The notes below the pieces were generated by a model, which was given only the letters and a program-made list of their open reading frames with translations, ran no database searches and was not told the DNA's origin. Made by a program: the position numbers and the translations under genes. Source: Quercus robur (taxonomy: Eukaryota; Streptophyta; Magnoliopsida; Fagales; Fagaceae). From it: a stretch of 64,000 bases of DNA. Positions 32,871 through 45,548 of the stretch are shown in pieces (position 1 is the stretch's first letter; every line of letters begins with the position of its first letter). Location of the stretch: positions 15,538,282 through 15,602,281 of the forward strand of contig NC_065535.1 of NCBI RefSeq assembly GCF_932294415.1, written 5' to 3'.

Positions 32871-32970
32871 ACAGTGTAGCTTAATTGGTTGACAATTCCT
32901 AATATTTTCAATATGTCCAGGTTTCAAATCTTTATTCTTATTGTAACTATCTAATTATTCACAAAAAAAA
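32871..32970 (+). mobile_element. Short tRNA-like SINE (copy B)
   Basis: Counterpart of 5181-5275: CAGTGTAGCTTAATTGGTTG, then CAGGTTTCAAATC, ending in an A-run at 32963. Confidence 0.5.
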
Positions 32971-33167
32971 AAAATAAATAAAACAAAAATATTTATTTTA
33001 TTTATTTTTTTAGAATCTTTATTTTTGTGGTTAGGGAACAGAGTTACAAAGATGATTTGACTAAGCCCTCAGATTTCTTTTTTTATTTTTCTATAAATGC
33101 TTAAATAAGATGGGACTATAAGAGTACAAAGTAAAAGAAAGAATAACAAATAAAAAAAAAATTAAGG

Positions 33168-33450
33168 GTAAATTATAAATTACACCCCTAAAATTTTGGA
33201 AGTATTTTGATTTTACACTCTAAAATTTCAGAATTTAGATTTTACCCCCCTAAAGTTCTGGGTGTTTGAAATTTACACCCTGACATTTCAGAATTTGAAT
33301 TTTACCCCTTAAAGTTTGGAAGTGTTTGGATTTCACACCCCCAAAGTCTGAAACTTTAGAGTGTAAAATCTAAACACCCCAAACTTTAGGGAGTAAAATT
33401 TAAACACCCTACAAATTTAAAAGGGTAAAATCCAAATTATGAAATGCAAA
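33168..33450. mobile_element. Palindromic MITE (copy B)
   Basis: Counterpart of 5468-5750; the same inverted arrangement of TTAGATTTTACCCCCC-type phrases. Confidence 0.5.
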
Positions 33451-34240
33451 AGAAAGAAAATGAGGCAGTCAATCATTTTGGTAGATAAATACCAAGAAAA
33501 CGACCCTACGTCATCAAATAGTATTGCTGGATGTGAACATTATTAACACTAGCTTGTAACCCCCATGCATATACATGGATATACTTAAAAATATACAATA
33601 ATATGCATAGTATAATTTCTATATATATAATTTAAATACTATTAATAGTCATTCTTATATTTTGTTAACTTTTTAAAAAGTGTTGTAAGAATATTATTAG
33701 GTATAAAATATAAATTGGTCATATTTATTTATTTTTATTTTTATTTTTCTATTACTTCTTAATTTTTGTTATTGTAAAATAATTTTTTTTTAACAATTCA
33801 TTTATTCTAGAACTCTTTAGTTTTTATACTCAATGACTCACTTGGATTAATATTTATGATGTGGTCTTATATTAGATTTTAAAATTAAGAAATAAAACTC
33901 TTTTTAAAAATAAATAATTTATGACACATGATCCAAAATTTGACTCTCATTTAAAATTCTAATTAGACTTTTTTTGAGTTTTGCCTAATAATAATAATAT
34001 GGCATGGTTTGCAAATGTAAATCTCCTATAAATGGGCAAGTAATGTCTATTTCGGAAAAGGTAACTAAAAACAGTAAACACTAATAACTCTGAACATTTT
34101 AGGTGGGAGTCTGGATCGATAATAAATTCAGAGGTTCGTACTATGAAGCAAAGAAAGGGATATTTAAATGCAGTTCATTAAAGCCACGTGATTAACCAGT
34201 TGATGGATGAGACTGTTCAATTGAAAATTACTATAAGACC

Positions 34241-34328
34241 CCATCAAAAAATAAAAATTACCATCAGACTGCTACTTTTAACTATTGCACCCCTTTATGT
34301 CCGACGCTGATATATATATATATTTACG

Positions 34329-34365
<37 letters not shown>

Positions 34366-35340
34366 TATAATACATCAAATTGCGATAAATAGGTTTAGGT
34401 TTAATGTTTAGCAGCATTGAATTCGTTGAGATGATAATATGTGTTTATTTTTAGATATACTGAACCTAAATCAAGTCTATAAATAGCTATTAAATTATGT
34501 CATAATTATGTTACAACTTAGACACATGATAAATTGCGATTGAATTATCTTTCTCAAGTATCAATGGTTGACCTATGAGTAACTGAGGTAATCTTGTGTA
34601 TGGTTTTAGAATAACTCATATATACATCAGCTAGATGATGAGACAAATTTACAGCTTCATCAAAAAAAAAAATTGTTGTTTGATGTACAAATAAATTACA
34701 AATATATATAAATAATAATTATGATATACCTTAAATAATAAATTTTTAAAACTAATAATTATGATATATCATAAAATAATTTGAAATTTATAATAAAACT
34801 CTTTATAAATATTTTGAAATATTTTGATAATTGAATTTCAATGAAAGTAATTTTTTTAAAAAACTTTGCAATAGAGTTGTACTTATAATAATAATAAATT
34901 ATATATGTTGATTTTCAAAAAAAAAGAAAAAGAAAACTATATATGCTATAGTACTATAGCATATATAGTTTGTTAATCATAGTAGTATTTTATTAAATTT
35001 TTGAAACTTGGCAGGTAGTTTGTTAATCATAGTAATTTTATTAAATTACAAGTGGGAGGATGAAAAATATAATTTATATAAATTGACTCATATATTCTTA
35101 TTAAAAAAAATGAAAAAGTTTAGTTACAAAATTATTACATATTTTGAAAATCTAACCGTTGAATAACATGTTCTTTATGCTCTTAATAAACATGTTGAAT
35201 TTCGTATATCGAATATTGTTTATTATGTGATCTATAATCTTATATTTTATAAATAATATTAAGCTATAAAAAATTGCAGTTTAAACAATTTATTAATGAT
35301 ATAGCTATTGATTTTTAATTTTATAAAAATTTTGCAAGTA

Positions 35341-35375
<35 letters not shown>

Positions 35376-35990
35376 AAGATATAATCTAATGGTAGATTTG
35401 TTAAAATTCACCCCAATAAAAAGATATCGAGTAAGGTTATAATATTAGGATACAACCAATTTTGTACCTAATTAAATTTTGTCCTAAAGAAATTACACCC
35501 GATAAAATAAAATAAAAATAATCAACAAAAAAAGCAATCACACCAATTTTATTAAAACAAAAATCATGCCCAATTGAAAAAGAAAAAGAAAATAATTAAC
35601 CAAAAAACCCAATCTTGCCCAATTAAAAAGGGAAAAGCAAGCCAAAAAATAAAAAATAAAAATCTATCATGCCCAGTTATTTTTTATTTTTATTTTTTAA
35701 CCTAAAACGAAGGCAACGGCCAACCAAAGGAAAGGAGCATTTGCGCCCAATTAGGAGAAAAAAAGAAGAAGGAAATAGCCAACCCTAAAAGAAAAAGACA
35801 AAAAACAAAAAACAAAACAAAGGTTGCATAGTAGAACACAGCGGTGTACTGTAGACACCTCATTTTGTACTCGGTTAATAAACATTAGTCCCCGGTCCCA
35901 ATGATGAGCTTGATATGCCTACAAAAGATAATCAACCACAAAAATTGTAAGTTGTATATTATAGTTTTTGTTATATGTATGTTGTTATTA
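34241..35990. other. AT-rich spacer with microsatellites and a perfect palindrome
   Basis: AT tracts at 34311-34372 and 35342-35373. A perfect 38-bp palindrome without a loop lies at 34934-34971 (centre GCTATAGTACTATAGC). A duplicated phrase GTTTGTTAATCATAGTA lies at 34969 and 35018. No gene recognised. Confidence 0.6.
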
Positions 35991-35999
35991 TTATTATTA

Positions 36000-36416
36000 G
36001 GAGAAATTACACTTTACCATTCTAAACTTTACTCTAGATTACAACTTGCACCCTAAACTTTTCAAATGCACGTTTTGCATTCTAAACTATGACTCTTGTT
36101 ACACTTTACACCCCGACATTAAGTTTACCGTTAACTTGGAAGGAAATCTAAAGTTTAGGGTGCATAGTGTAATCAAAAGTATAGTTTAAGATGATAGAAT
36201 ATAATTTCTTCTTTATTTTTAAGGGCATTGAGAAGAGGGGCAATTGGATCTTTTCACATAATATCATATTTTTCTATCTAAATTAACCGCAAACTTAACG
36301 TTGAGGTGCAAAGTGTAACAATGACCATAGTTTATGATGCAAAATGTGCATTCGAAAAGTTTAAGGTACAAAGTGTAATCTGGGTATAGTTTAAGGTGGT
36401 ATAGTGTAATTTTCCC
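36000..36416. mobile_element. Mutator-type MITE (417 bp)
   Basis: Long imperfect inverted repeats: GGAGAAATTACACTTTACC on the left, GGGAAAATTACACTATACC on the reversed right, and the pairing extends more than 120 bp. Flanks TTATTATTA and TTATCATTA are a 9-bp duplication with one mismatch. Confidence 0.75.
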
Positions 36417-36736
36417 TTATCATTATTATTATTATTATTTAGTAAGTAAATCCTACATTTTTCTTTTAATTTAACTAAAGTTCAGTTGATATCAAAATAT
36501 CAAAAGAAAAATAATTTTCTTGAATCTTTGCTTTTTTATGGTGATTATTGATTGGAAAATAATTTATTGTATAAATATAAGCTTTGTAAATATTATGTAT
36601 TTTCATATTAGAGTTAATATTGTTTGTATGACTATGATTATGATTATGATTATTGTTGTTGTTGTTGTTGTTGTTATTCAAAAATTAGACTAATAAATCC
36701 TTTTATTTGAGTTTATTTCAACTTCATTATTATAGT

Positions 36737-37511
36737 TGTAGGGGCAAAGGCCCAAGATCATACAATAGGCCTTGGGTCCCATATAAAAGTTTGACCACGT
36801 CCGAGGAGAAGGTGTGGGTGCCAAAAGGGCTCCCGGCCCAATTCTTATGGGCCCAAAAATATTTAAAAGGCAGTCCGAGGAGAAATGTCTTCTCGAACGT
36901 ACCAAATATGACTCAAACATGCACTCTGCCTACTATAAGGATCCACTCCTACGAGCATTAGTAACAAGGATGAGTCCCACAAGCCCGTAAGAAGGAATAA
37001 AGTGTAGGATGCCAAAGGAGAGGCTACAGCTGCCACATTAAATGCATGACAGCTACTTTTCTAGCCGCATTAATGTGGAAAGAACTTGCGAACAGTGTTG
37101 TCTTGGCTACCACAACTCACAGAAAGATAGGAGAGATGTCCAATGGGACGGGCACTCAAGTGAAGGTTCAGATGATCAACAAATGTAAGGCCCTAATGAC
37201 TTCAAGGGGGCTATATAAGAGAGGGGAGTCCCCATGAAGGGGGGAAAAAAACAGGAATTGAGAACAGAAGAACAGGGTGAGAACCATAGCCTTTGAACAA
37301 GTACAAAGATACATCATCCACGTCTCCTCGGACCGTATATCTAATGGAAGGAAATTTTCTTATTTTCAATTGTTGTATGGCCCAATGTTAACTAATATAC
37401 ACTTCGTTAAGGCCTAGTTCTGTAACCCACTCTCTATAAATTCATTGTTTCAGGTTCCTTGGGTCAGAACCCCATACCTGTTGGGCCTGGACCCTGAATT
37501 GCGACCCTACA
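36737..37511 (+). mobile_element. Solo LTR (775 bp)
   Basis: Begins TGTAGGGGCAAAGGCCC, ends GCGACCCTACA, flanked by the exact 5-bp duplication ATAGT (36732-36736 and 37512-37516). A TATA-type stretch GGGGGCTATATAAGAG at 37207-37222 gives plus orientation. No internal domain remains, so it is the product of LTR-LTR recombination. Confidence 0.92.
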
Positions 37512-38420
37512 ATAGTTATGACTACAAATATTGTAAGTTATATATGATATTTACAGTAATAAATTGTAATAGTCACCATAAATGAATTTGATTATTTTGT
37601 ATTATTGTTCTTTGTCTTTATTTAGTATTATTTGGTTGTGCTTTTTTTTTTTTTTTTTTACAAGTATCACTCTACAATTCTCACAATCTTTCAGTTGTTA
37701 TCATAATTGTAGTAAGCATCTCGACTCTCTAATTTTTATTATGTTTGTGTTTTGTTAATTTGAAATTTTTATTATTATTTATTCTTATTATGACCACAAA
37801 CATTGTAAGTTAATACTTCATTTATCGTAATAAACCAGCAGATCTAGTGAGTTTTTCTATAACTCAACTCTCTGTCAATTGTAGTATTGTGATTTTTTTT
37901 TAATTTTTTTTTACTTTTTTATTATCAATTGTTACTTCTATTACTTGGAAATAATATATTGCATAATATAGCTGTTATTTTATAATAAAAATAATGTAAA
38001 AATGCATTGTCAATTATATTATAGTTATTGTTACATGTGTATGAGTATGTGTTTTATTTTTATTTTTATTATTTAGTATAATAAATCATACATTTGTATT
38101 TCTTTCGATTTCATTAAAGTTTAGTTGGATTAAAAAATGTAGTACGCTTCTTGAACCTTTACTATTTAGGGTGGTTATTGGTTGGAAAATACATTGTTGT
38201 ATATATGCTATGTGTATATAATAAGCTAATATATTGTAAATATTATATATGGTTACATTATAGTTAATATTGTGTGTATGATTATTTTTATTATTAATAT
38301 TACTATTATTTGAAATTTATCTTGATAACTCCTTTATTTGAGTTTTTTTCAATTTCATCATGGACTACAAGCATTATAAGTTATATCTGATATTTAGCAT
38401 TAAAAAACTGTAATAGTCAC

Positions 38421-39101
38421 TGTGGGGCCCGAAATCTGAGGTCCTAGCCTACTTTATATTCAGGGCCCAAAACCCAAGCTGAGGAGCCCTATTGCCGAGG
38501 ACGTATGATGAAAGCCCCACAAAGGCCCAAGGATGTGGCTGAGGATGATCTCACGCACAACACCTCACAAAACGCCTGAAGAAAAGGACAAACTTAGTAC
38601 AAGGGCAGGACAAGGGAAAAAATTGCCGACACCGCAGTATGGAGCCCTACATCTGACAGGCCCATACTTCAGACCATGCTATTTAACCTTTCCCAACCAC
38701 CCCCAACCACTCGAATGTATGGATTGATAGGACGAATCTATACCTCAAAAAGCAAAACTTACACGTGGACACAAAATGGGAAGTAAACACGAGTATAAAA
38801 GGAAAAGAAAGCCAAGAGAGAGAGGGGAGGATAAAAAATCCTACAAAAAGGAGAATGGGAAGAGTGTGATGCTCCTCGGACTAAGTACGAGGACTCAAAC
38901 CCTCCAAGCTATATCGATGTAAGGCTTAGCTATTCATGCCAAACCTACCTTCGTATGAGCTTCCATAAAAATCATGACCAGACCGCTGTCCGGCGATCAA
39001 GGGCAAGCCTTTCAAGCCCACTCTCTATAAATTATATTGTTCGGGCCCATTACATACGAGCCCAATGTCATCCTTGGGTCGTTAAAAATCGTGTCCCTAC
39101 A
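38421..39101 (+). mobile_element. Solo LTR (681 bp)
   Basis: Begins TGTGGGGCCCGAAATC, ends CGTGTCCCTACA, flanked by the exact duplication GTCAC (38416-38420 and 39102-39106). GAGTATAAAAGG at 38791-38802 is a TATA box in plus orientation. Similar in style to 36737-37511 but clearly a different family member. Confidence 0.92.
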
Positions 39102-39164
39102 GTCACTATATATGAATTTTATTATTTTGTATTGTTGTTCTTTTGTGTTTATTTATGATTATCT

Positions 39165-39187
39165 TTTTTTTTTTTTTTGACAAGATT
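39165..39187 (-). mobile_element. Tail-only retroposon insertion
   Basis: A T run followed by GACAAGA (minus: TCTTGTC then A residues), between two copies of TTTATGATTATCT (39152-39164 and 39188-39200). Confidence 0.6.
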
Positions 39188-39474
39188 TTTATGATTATCT
39201 ATTTGTGTTTTCTTTTTTTCTTCTCTTGCAGGTATCACTCTATACTTTCTACAATCCTTCACTTTGTATTGCAATTGTAGTAAGTTTCTCGACCCTCTAA
39301 TTTAATTGGAAATTATTTTCTTGTATAGATGGTTTGTAAAAAATATACCTTAAGATATTGTAATATTTGAATGTCAATGTTTATATATTAAAGATTTTGT
39401 AAAATGCTTCTTCACTTACATTATAGTTTCTATTATGTGTGTATGAATTTAAGAATACAATAATTAGAATTGTA

Positions 39475-42130
39475 AGTATGATTATGATTAATGTCTTATA
39501 TTATTTTTAATTTAGCTTAATTAATTAATTAACATGTATATGATTTTTATTACTATGTATTTATTTTCCTTCTTGTTTATTTTTGATCATGTAATGGGTT
39601 TTTCTATTTTCATTTTCAACTATCACTCCCTAAAGCTAGTATGCATAGTTTAATATGACAGTTATAGAATATTTGTTATTACATTAAATCCATATGATGA
39701 CGTTTATTAATTTGTACAATAATACATGGTTGTCACTAGACATGAAAGTCGAACTGGTTTACAGAATTTAATGACTTATAATTCATATAGATACCTAATT
39801 CTACTACACTTAGAGGGAAAACGGTAAGTAAGCAAATGAAAAATGACATGCAAGTCAATGTGTATTATTAAAATTATTGTTGTTGCTAGTGTTATTATTA
39901 TTACTTACATTGTTATTATCTTTGGCGTCATTGTTGTTCGAAGACATGTATTACCGTACATGTATGTCCCAATTATGAGTATGATTATGATTAATTTCTT
40001 ATATTATTTTTATTTTAGCTTAATTAATTAACATGTATATGATTTTTATTACTATGTATTTATGTTCCTTTTTGTTTATTTTTGATTGTGTAATGGGTTT
40101 TTTTATATTCATTGTCAACTATCACTTCCTAAAGCTAGTATGTAGATCGATTTTAATATGACAATTATAGTAGGTTTGTTATTACATTAGGTCCATATGA
40201 TGACTTTTATTAATTGTACAATAAGATATGGTTGGCACTAGATGTAAAAGTCAAATTGGTGTACAAAATTTAGTAACTCATAATTCATATAGATACCTAA
40301 TTCTATTACACTTAGAGGGGAAGGCAAAAAGTAAGCAAAGGAAAAATGACATGCACATTAATGTATATTATTAAAATTATTGTTGTTGCTAGCATTATTA
40401 TTATGAGATTAAATTCAATAAGGACGGGGTGTAAATGAAAAGCCAGCCAATAAAAACATGTCACATCAGATTTTTACTTAAACTCATTATAAAATCAATA
40501 CATCCTAATACACCTAATAAAATTCTTTATAAAAAAAATAAAAACCTATTTCATGTTTTGCCTAAAATCTCACTCCCTCCTCAGCTCCTGCGTCTCCAGC
40601 CACAATCCTCGCTAGACCTCCATTTGCTGCCACACTACCTCACTAGACCTCCATTTACCGTTGCACTACCTCACTGAACCTCCGTATGCCGGCACACTAC
40701 CTCATGTTCCAAATACCATAAAACATACCAAATTATTAATTATTCAGAAAAGTGCAAATCTAGGAACACTAATCCTAATGCTATGGGAACACAAACGGTC
40801 TAATTATGGACAAAGAACATAAATTAAAATTTTATAATTGCGTGAGGCTTATATTCCTCAAAACAATTAGACTTACAGATTTCCTACAATTTCACTGACA
40901 ATATCAAAGTAGCTAAAGCATTTTAAAGCATTGCCAAGAAGCAATTTTCTACCATATGTCAGGATTATCCTGCCAGTTCAAATCTAGCTTGTTTCAAGAT
41001 TGAGTTTCATTTCATCATCTTTCCTTCCTAGCAATGAGTGCATGAACATACTGGGAAAACAATAAGTGGGATCAAACCATAATAAAAAATTACCTAGCGA
41101 AACCCATATCTGTCCTTATTTCAAAAAGCAAAATTCGTCCTTACTGTGCAAAACTCATATCTGTCCTTATTTTAAAATAGCAATACCCAAAGGTCCCAAA
41201 CCGTGAAGATATCAAAATATAGCAATGGCCAAATCAATCAAAATAAGCAAAACCCATCAATATTAAGAACAAGAACAAATCACCTAGGTCCGGCAAGGTA
41301 GTGTGGCGGTAGCGGATAGAGGTTCGGTGAGGTACTACAGTGGCAAACGGAGGTCCAGTGAGGTAGTGCGGCAGCAAACGGAGGTCTGATGAGAATTGTG
41401 GTTGGAGACATAGGAGCTGTGGAGGGAGTGAGATTTTAGGGAAAACATGAAAATAGTTTTTTTTTTTTTTTTTTTTTTGAGATGTTATTAAGTGTATCAG
41501 GATGTATTGATTTTACCATGAGTTTAAGTAAAAGTTTAATGTGGCATGTCCTTATTGACTAGTGTAAATCAAAGGGTTTACACCACATCCTTATTGAATT
41601 TAATCTCTATTATTATTATTTACATTATTATTATCTTTTTCATTGTTGTTGTTGGAAAACATTTATTACCTTACATGTATGACCCAATTATGAGTATGAT
41701 TATGATTAATTTCTTATATTAGTTTTAATTTAGCTTAATAAATTAACATGTATATGATTTTTATTACTATGTATTTATGCTTTTTTTTTTTTTTTCAATT
41801 ATCACTCCCTAAAGCTAGTATGTAGTGTTTAATATGACAATTATAGTAGGTTTATTATTACTTCAAATCCATATGACATTTATTAATTGTACAATAATAA
41901 ATTGTTGGCGCTAAACATGAAAGTCAAACTAGTGTACAAAATTTAGTGACTTATATAATTCATATAGATTCCTCATTCTATTACACTTAAGAGGGGAAAA
42001 TGGTAAGTAAACAAAGGAAAAATGACAGGCAAGTTAATGTGTATTATTAAAATTATTGTTTTTGCTAGTGTTATTATTATTATCTTTGTCGTCGTGTTGT
42101 TGGAAGGCATGTATTACCGTACATGCATAA
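39475..42130. repeat. Three tandem units of about 503 bp
   Basis: TGATTATGATTAATNTCTTAT recurs at 39480, 39982 and 41697. The first interval is 502; the second is 1715, which equals 503 once the 1203-bp element and its 9-bp duplication are removed. Other shared words: TAACATGTATATGATTTTTA, CCTAAAGCTAGTATG and TTAGAGGG. No coding sequence. Confidence 0.85.
40405..41607. mobile_element. Mutator-type element with TIRs of about 310 bp (1.2 kb)
   Basis: Left GAGATTAAATTCAATAAGG; the reversed right end is identical for these 19 bases. Pairing continues through ACTTAAACTCAT, CCTAAAATCTCACTCCCTCC and CACTACCTCAC-type repeats. Flanking 9-bp TATTATTAT (40396-40404 and 41608-41616) sits in an ATT tract. 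The TIRs contain tandem CTAGACCTCCATTTGC-type words of about 30 bp. No transposase. Confidence 0.85.
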
Positions 42131-43489
42131 CCGAATTTTTTTACAATTTTAATTATGTTCATATTGTAGGATATATTGATCTCAAAAAATATTGTAGGAT
42201 ATATGCAGAAAGGAGGAAAAGGCACTTGCCTCTTGCTCTTACCATGTTAAGATGTGAATGAGAGCGGGGATAGATGGCATGCGCGCACACACACACTCAT
42301 ATATATATATATATATATATATTAATATATATGTGTGTGTGATTGGATTCAAGTTACACATGATGTAATTCTAAGTAATGTTACATCACCCAATAATTTG
42401 TTATAGAATTCATATTTTGAAAATTTCATAGTTGAATTACATATTCTATATGTTTTTAACATTTATGCCAATTTTCATGTTAATTGGATGTTATTTATCA
42501 TTCGATTTATATACTCATCTTTTATGCATTATTTTAAACTACAAAAACTTGAATTTGAACAATTGATTGATGACATGGATATTAATCTTTGATCATCTTG
42601 ATATTTTGCAAGCATGTGAAATATATGAAAATAATGTAATCTAATGGTGAATTTGTCAAAATTTACATTCAATTAAAAAATATTAAGTAGCGTAACATTG
42701 CTTAAAGTTACACTAAGTGTACAAAAAAATTATCTCTCCTCTCTCCAATTTCGACATTTGTATTGCCACAATCCAAAATTTTAATTTTTCTCTATCCTAT
42801 TTCGGCAATGGGATTGCCAAAATACAAAATTTTCTCTTCTCTCTCCTCTCTCCTATTTCGACAGTGGTATTGCAACAATTCAAATTTTTCTCTCTTCTCT
42901 TTTCGATCAATTGGTTAATTGGGCAGTCGGGCACAAGCACAAAAATTAGGCAATAACAATTTCGGCAATGGTATTGTATTGTGAAAATTTCTTTTTCTCT
43001 CTCCTCCATTTAGTTAGATCATTTCTCTCTCCTTTCTCCTACTTTTTGTCACAATTTGGGTAACACCATTACCGAAATTTACCTCTCTCCTCACACAACT
43101 AAATAACTTTGAACAGTACACATATTACAAATAAACTCGTATTTAAGCAATATTTAGCCAAAAGACTCCAATGGAGCTAGTAATGTGGGAATTTTGATCC
43201 AAACATTTTTGCATCATTTTCTTTCCCATTTTCTCCCCAATCTTGGGAGATTGAGTTTTGGTGGGTCTAGGGAGAAAACACCCAGGCCCCACTAGTTTTC
43301 ATTCTTCAAATTACTCCAACCAAACACCCCAAAACATATTTTTCTCTCTACTTTTCTTCCCCCTTTTTCCATCCCCCTAAAATCCCTCCTACCAAATGGA
43401 CTTTAAGGCTCAAACTAGGATATTTGTAACTTCAAAGAGACAGAATGATGGAAATGGTGTGATGTGTGATAGAGATAGTTGATACCCAT
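42131..43489. other. Spacer with microsatellite and short repeats
   Basis: AC/AT tract at 42281-42325. Between 42740 and 43090, words like ATTTCGGCAATGGTATTGC recur four times about 65-140 bases apart amid CTCTCC runs. No gene recognised. Confidence 0.55.
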
Positions 43490-43815
43490 GTTTTAAATCC
43501 TATTCCGTTCTAGCGGAACAACCAAAATTTTTAGATCTAGTGCACTTACCCCCCATGTGCAATTTTGGTATAAATTTTGATCAATTCCATACGAATTTAG
43601 GTTGTTTCTATCTCTCAATTCTAGACTATTCTGGGCTGTGTTAGAATTTTTTAAACTTTGAAGCCCAAATTTCTCATTTGACTCATTTTATTCACATATC
43701 ACATGTAAAATTTTGTGTTAGTTAATTAGATATAATGAAATATGAAGTTATATAGGAGCACTGATACCAAAATATTCTGTTCTCGTAGTTAATCTGGAAC
43801 GGAATTCAAAACCTT
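43490..43815. mobile_element. MITE-like element
   Basis: GTTTTAAATCCTATTCCGTTC on the left pairs imperfectly with the reversed right end GGTTTTGAATTCCGTTCC. About 325 bp, no clear target duplication. Confidence 0.45.
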
Positions 43816-44189
43816 GGTCGAGCCTGGTGATAATTGGGACTAGTGAGTGAGAGACTAATTTTTTAATAGTGAACTCTTAGAAAACTATTCTAAGCTTTTA
43901 AAAGCCTTTTTATATCTCTTTGGTACTAAACCTATAGTAAAACCAACAGAGTTTTGGCATAGGAACTTTTAGATCTTTTGAAATAACAATGAATGATATT
44001 ATTTATACGCTTAATGGGGCAAATGGGAGTTGGTGGACGTTTTCGTCAGTTGGTTGGCCAAACTAGCTAACCAAAATTGATCTTCGAAATTGAAATGAGT
44101 GATTTTAAGTTTTTGTCTCAAACTTGCGTACGCCACTATTGTAAGGCGCGCTCAAACTTGCGTATGACATATGCTACTTATGCAATGAA
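43816..44189. other. Spacer without recognised gene
   Basis: CTCAAACTTGCGTACGCC and CTCAAACTTGCGTATGAC (44128 and 44151) are a small direct repeat. Nothing else recognised. Confidence 0.4.
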
Positions 44190-44699
44190 GTGATAAGGTT
44201 TTGCAAAACCAGAACCTATGATGGAGTAGTTAACTTCAAGCACAGCTAGCCTCCAAGATTTGAGGAAGAGAGAGACAGAGACAGAGAGAGAGGAATAGAA
44301 TGTAATTGACAAAAGAGATTATTTCATTGCTTAATTCCCTCATACATCAAGCACTCTCTATATACTAATACATGTCTATCCCTTTGCTGTAACTAACTAA
44401 CAGAATAGGAATCTCAACTAACTACTAACAATTTAGCAGTTATATGGTACAACAGCTCACAATACAATTTCTTGCACTCACTCACTTAGCCAATGATCCT
44501 AACAATATCCCCCTTTTAAAGCACCTTGCCTACAATGTGAGGCAATTGTTGTTGTAAACTGTATAAGTTCTCCCAAGTTGCATCATCTTGATTGCTTTCT
44601 TGCCACTGGACTAATAACTGAGTGATGGTTCTGATTTGAAGCCTATGAGACCTCTCTTATAGCACTACAATAGGTTCAAGGTTAACAATGCCTTCTACA

Positions 44700-45548
44700 G
44701 TAAAATCTGGTAAGGTAGGAATGAGAATGATTTGCTGTCCCAGTTTGGCCTTAAGGCAGGACACATGAAATACTAGATGAATTAAGGCATTGGAGGGTAG
44801 GTTTCACCTATCTTCTATAGAACTTGGAATGACCCATAGTACTTAAGAGTTAGCTTGCCAAGAGTTTTATGATTAATTGACTTCTTTCTATAAGGTTGCA
44901 GCTTCAAATACACCCACTACCCCACTTTAAATGACCTTTCAGACCTGTGCCTATTAGTTTGTAGCTTCATTCTTTCTTGAGCTAAAACCAAATTATGTTT
45001 TAGCAATGACAATATCTACTGTCTTGACCTGAGATGCGTATCAACTGCCTCCACTCTAGTAGTTCCAGGAACACAATCCTTTTAATCTTAGTGTTCGATA
45101 ACCATATAGGACTTCAAAAGGAGTTGTTTTAGTGGAGGTGTGAAAATTGGTATTGAACCAATATTAAATTAAAGGCAACCAATCAACCTAAGCAGTAGGT
45201 TTATCAGTTGTAAATGCCCTCAGATATTGCTCCAAGCTCTTGTTCACTACTTTAATTTGCCCATCTGTCTATGGATGATAGAATGAAGACATGGCCAGTT
45301 CTATTTCTTACAGCTCTACATTAATTCCTTCCAAAATTGTGAAGTGAAAGTAGGATCTCTGTCGCTTACAATAGAAGCTGGCATTCCATGCAACTTAAGA
45401 ACATTTTGCACATACAATTCTGCCACCTTGGAAGCTGTGTAAGGATGTGCTAAAGGAATGAAATGAACATATTTGGTCAACCTATCCATAACTACCTAAA
45501 CCACATTTTTCAAGTGGGATTTAGGAAGACCCTCAATAAAGTCCATAT
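44700..45548 (-). pseudogene. Gypsy integrase core and C-terminus
   Basis: Minus strand: NMDFIEGLPKSHLKNVV (first D of the DDE triad), [40 protein letters not shown] (second D) and, after stops, LTLKYYGSFQVL near 44840. The frame is interrupted by about a dozen stops. Confidence 0.8.

Larger units (their letters stand above)
31090..34240. repeat. Segmental duplication, copy B
   Basis: Colinear with 932-6713, beginning in lipase intron 1 and running through exon 1 and upstream DNA to ATTACTATAAG at 34240. It lacks the MULE, the LINE tail, the 664-bp tandem duplication and the palindrome. It has its own small insertions at 31539-31678 and a MITE at 31764-32112. Confidence 0.8.
36430..39500. 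repeat. Two degenerate tandem units of about 0.85 kb, each carrying a solo LTR
   Basis: Without the LTRs, 36430-38050 and 38055-39500 share phrases in order: ATTATTTAGTA, CCTTTATTTGAGTTT, TCAACTTCAT/TCAATTTCAT, GACTACAAATATTGTAAGTTATAT, GTAATAGTCAC, GATTATTTTGTATTATTGTTC and CAAGTATCACTCTACA. No protein coding. Confidence 0.55.

Noticed and set aside
36475-36681. Asparagine-rich minus-strand frame
   Set aside because: GTT/ATT microsatellite read in reverse.
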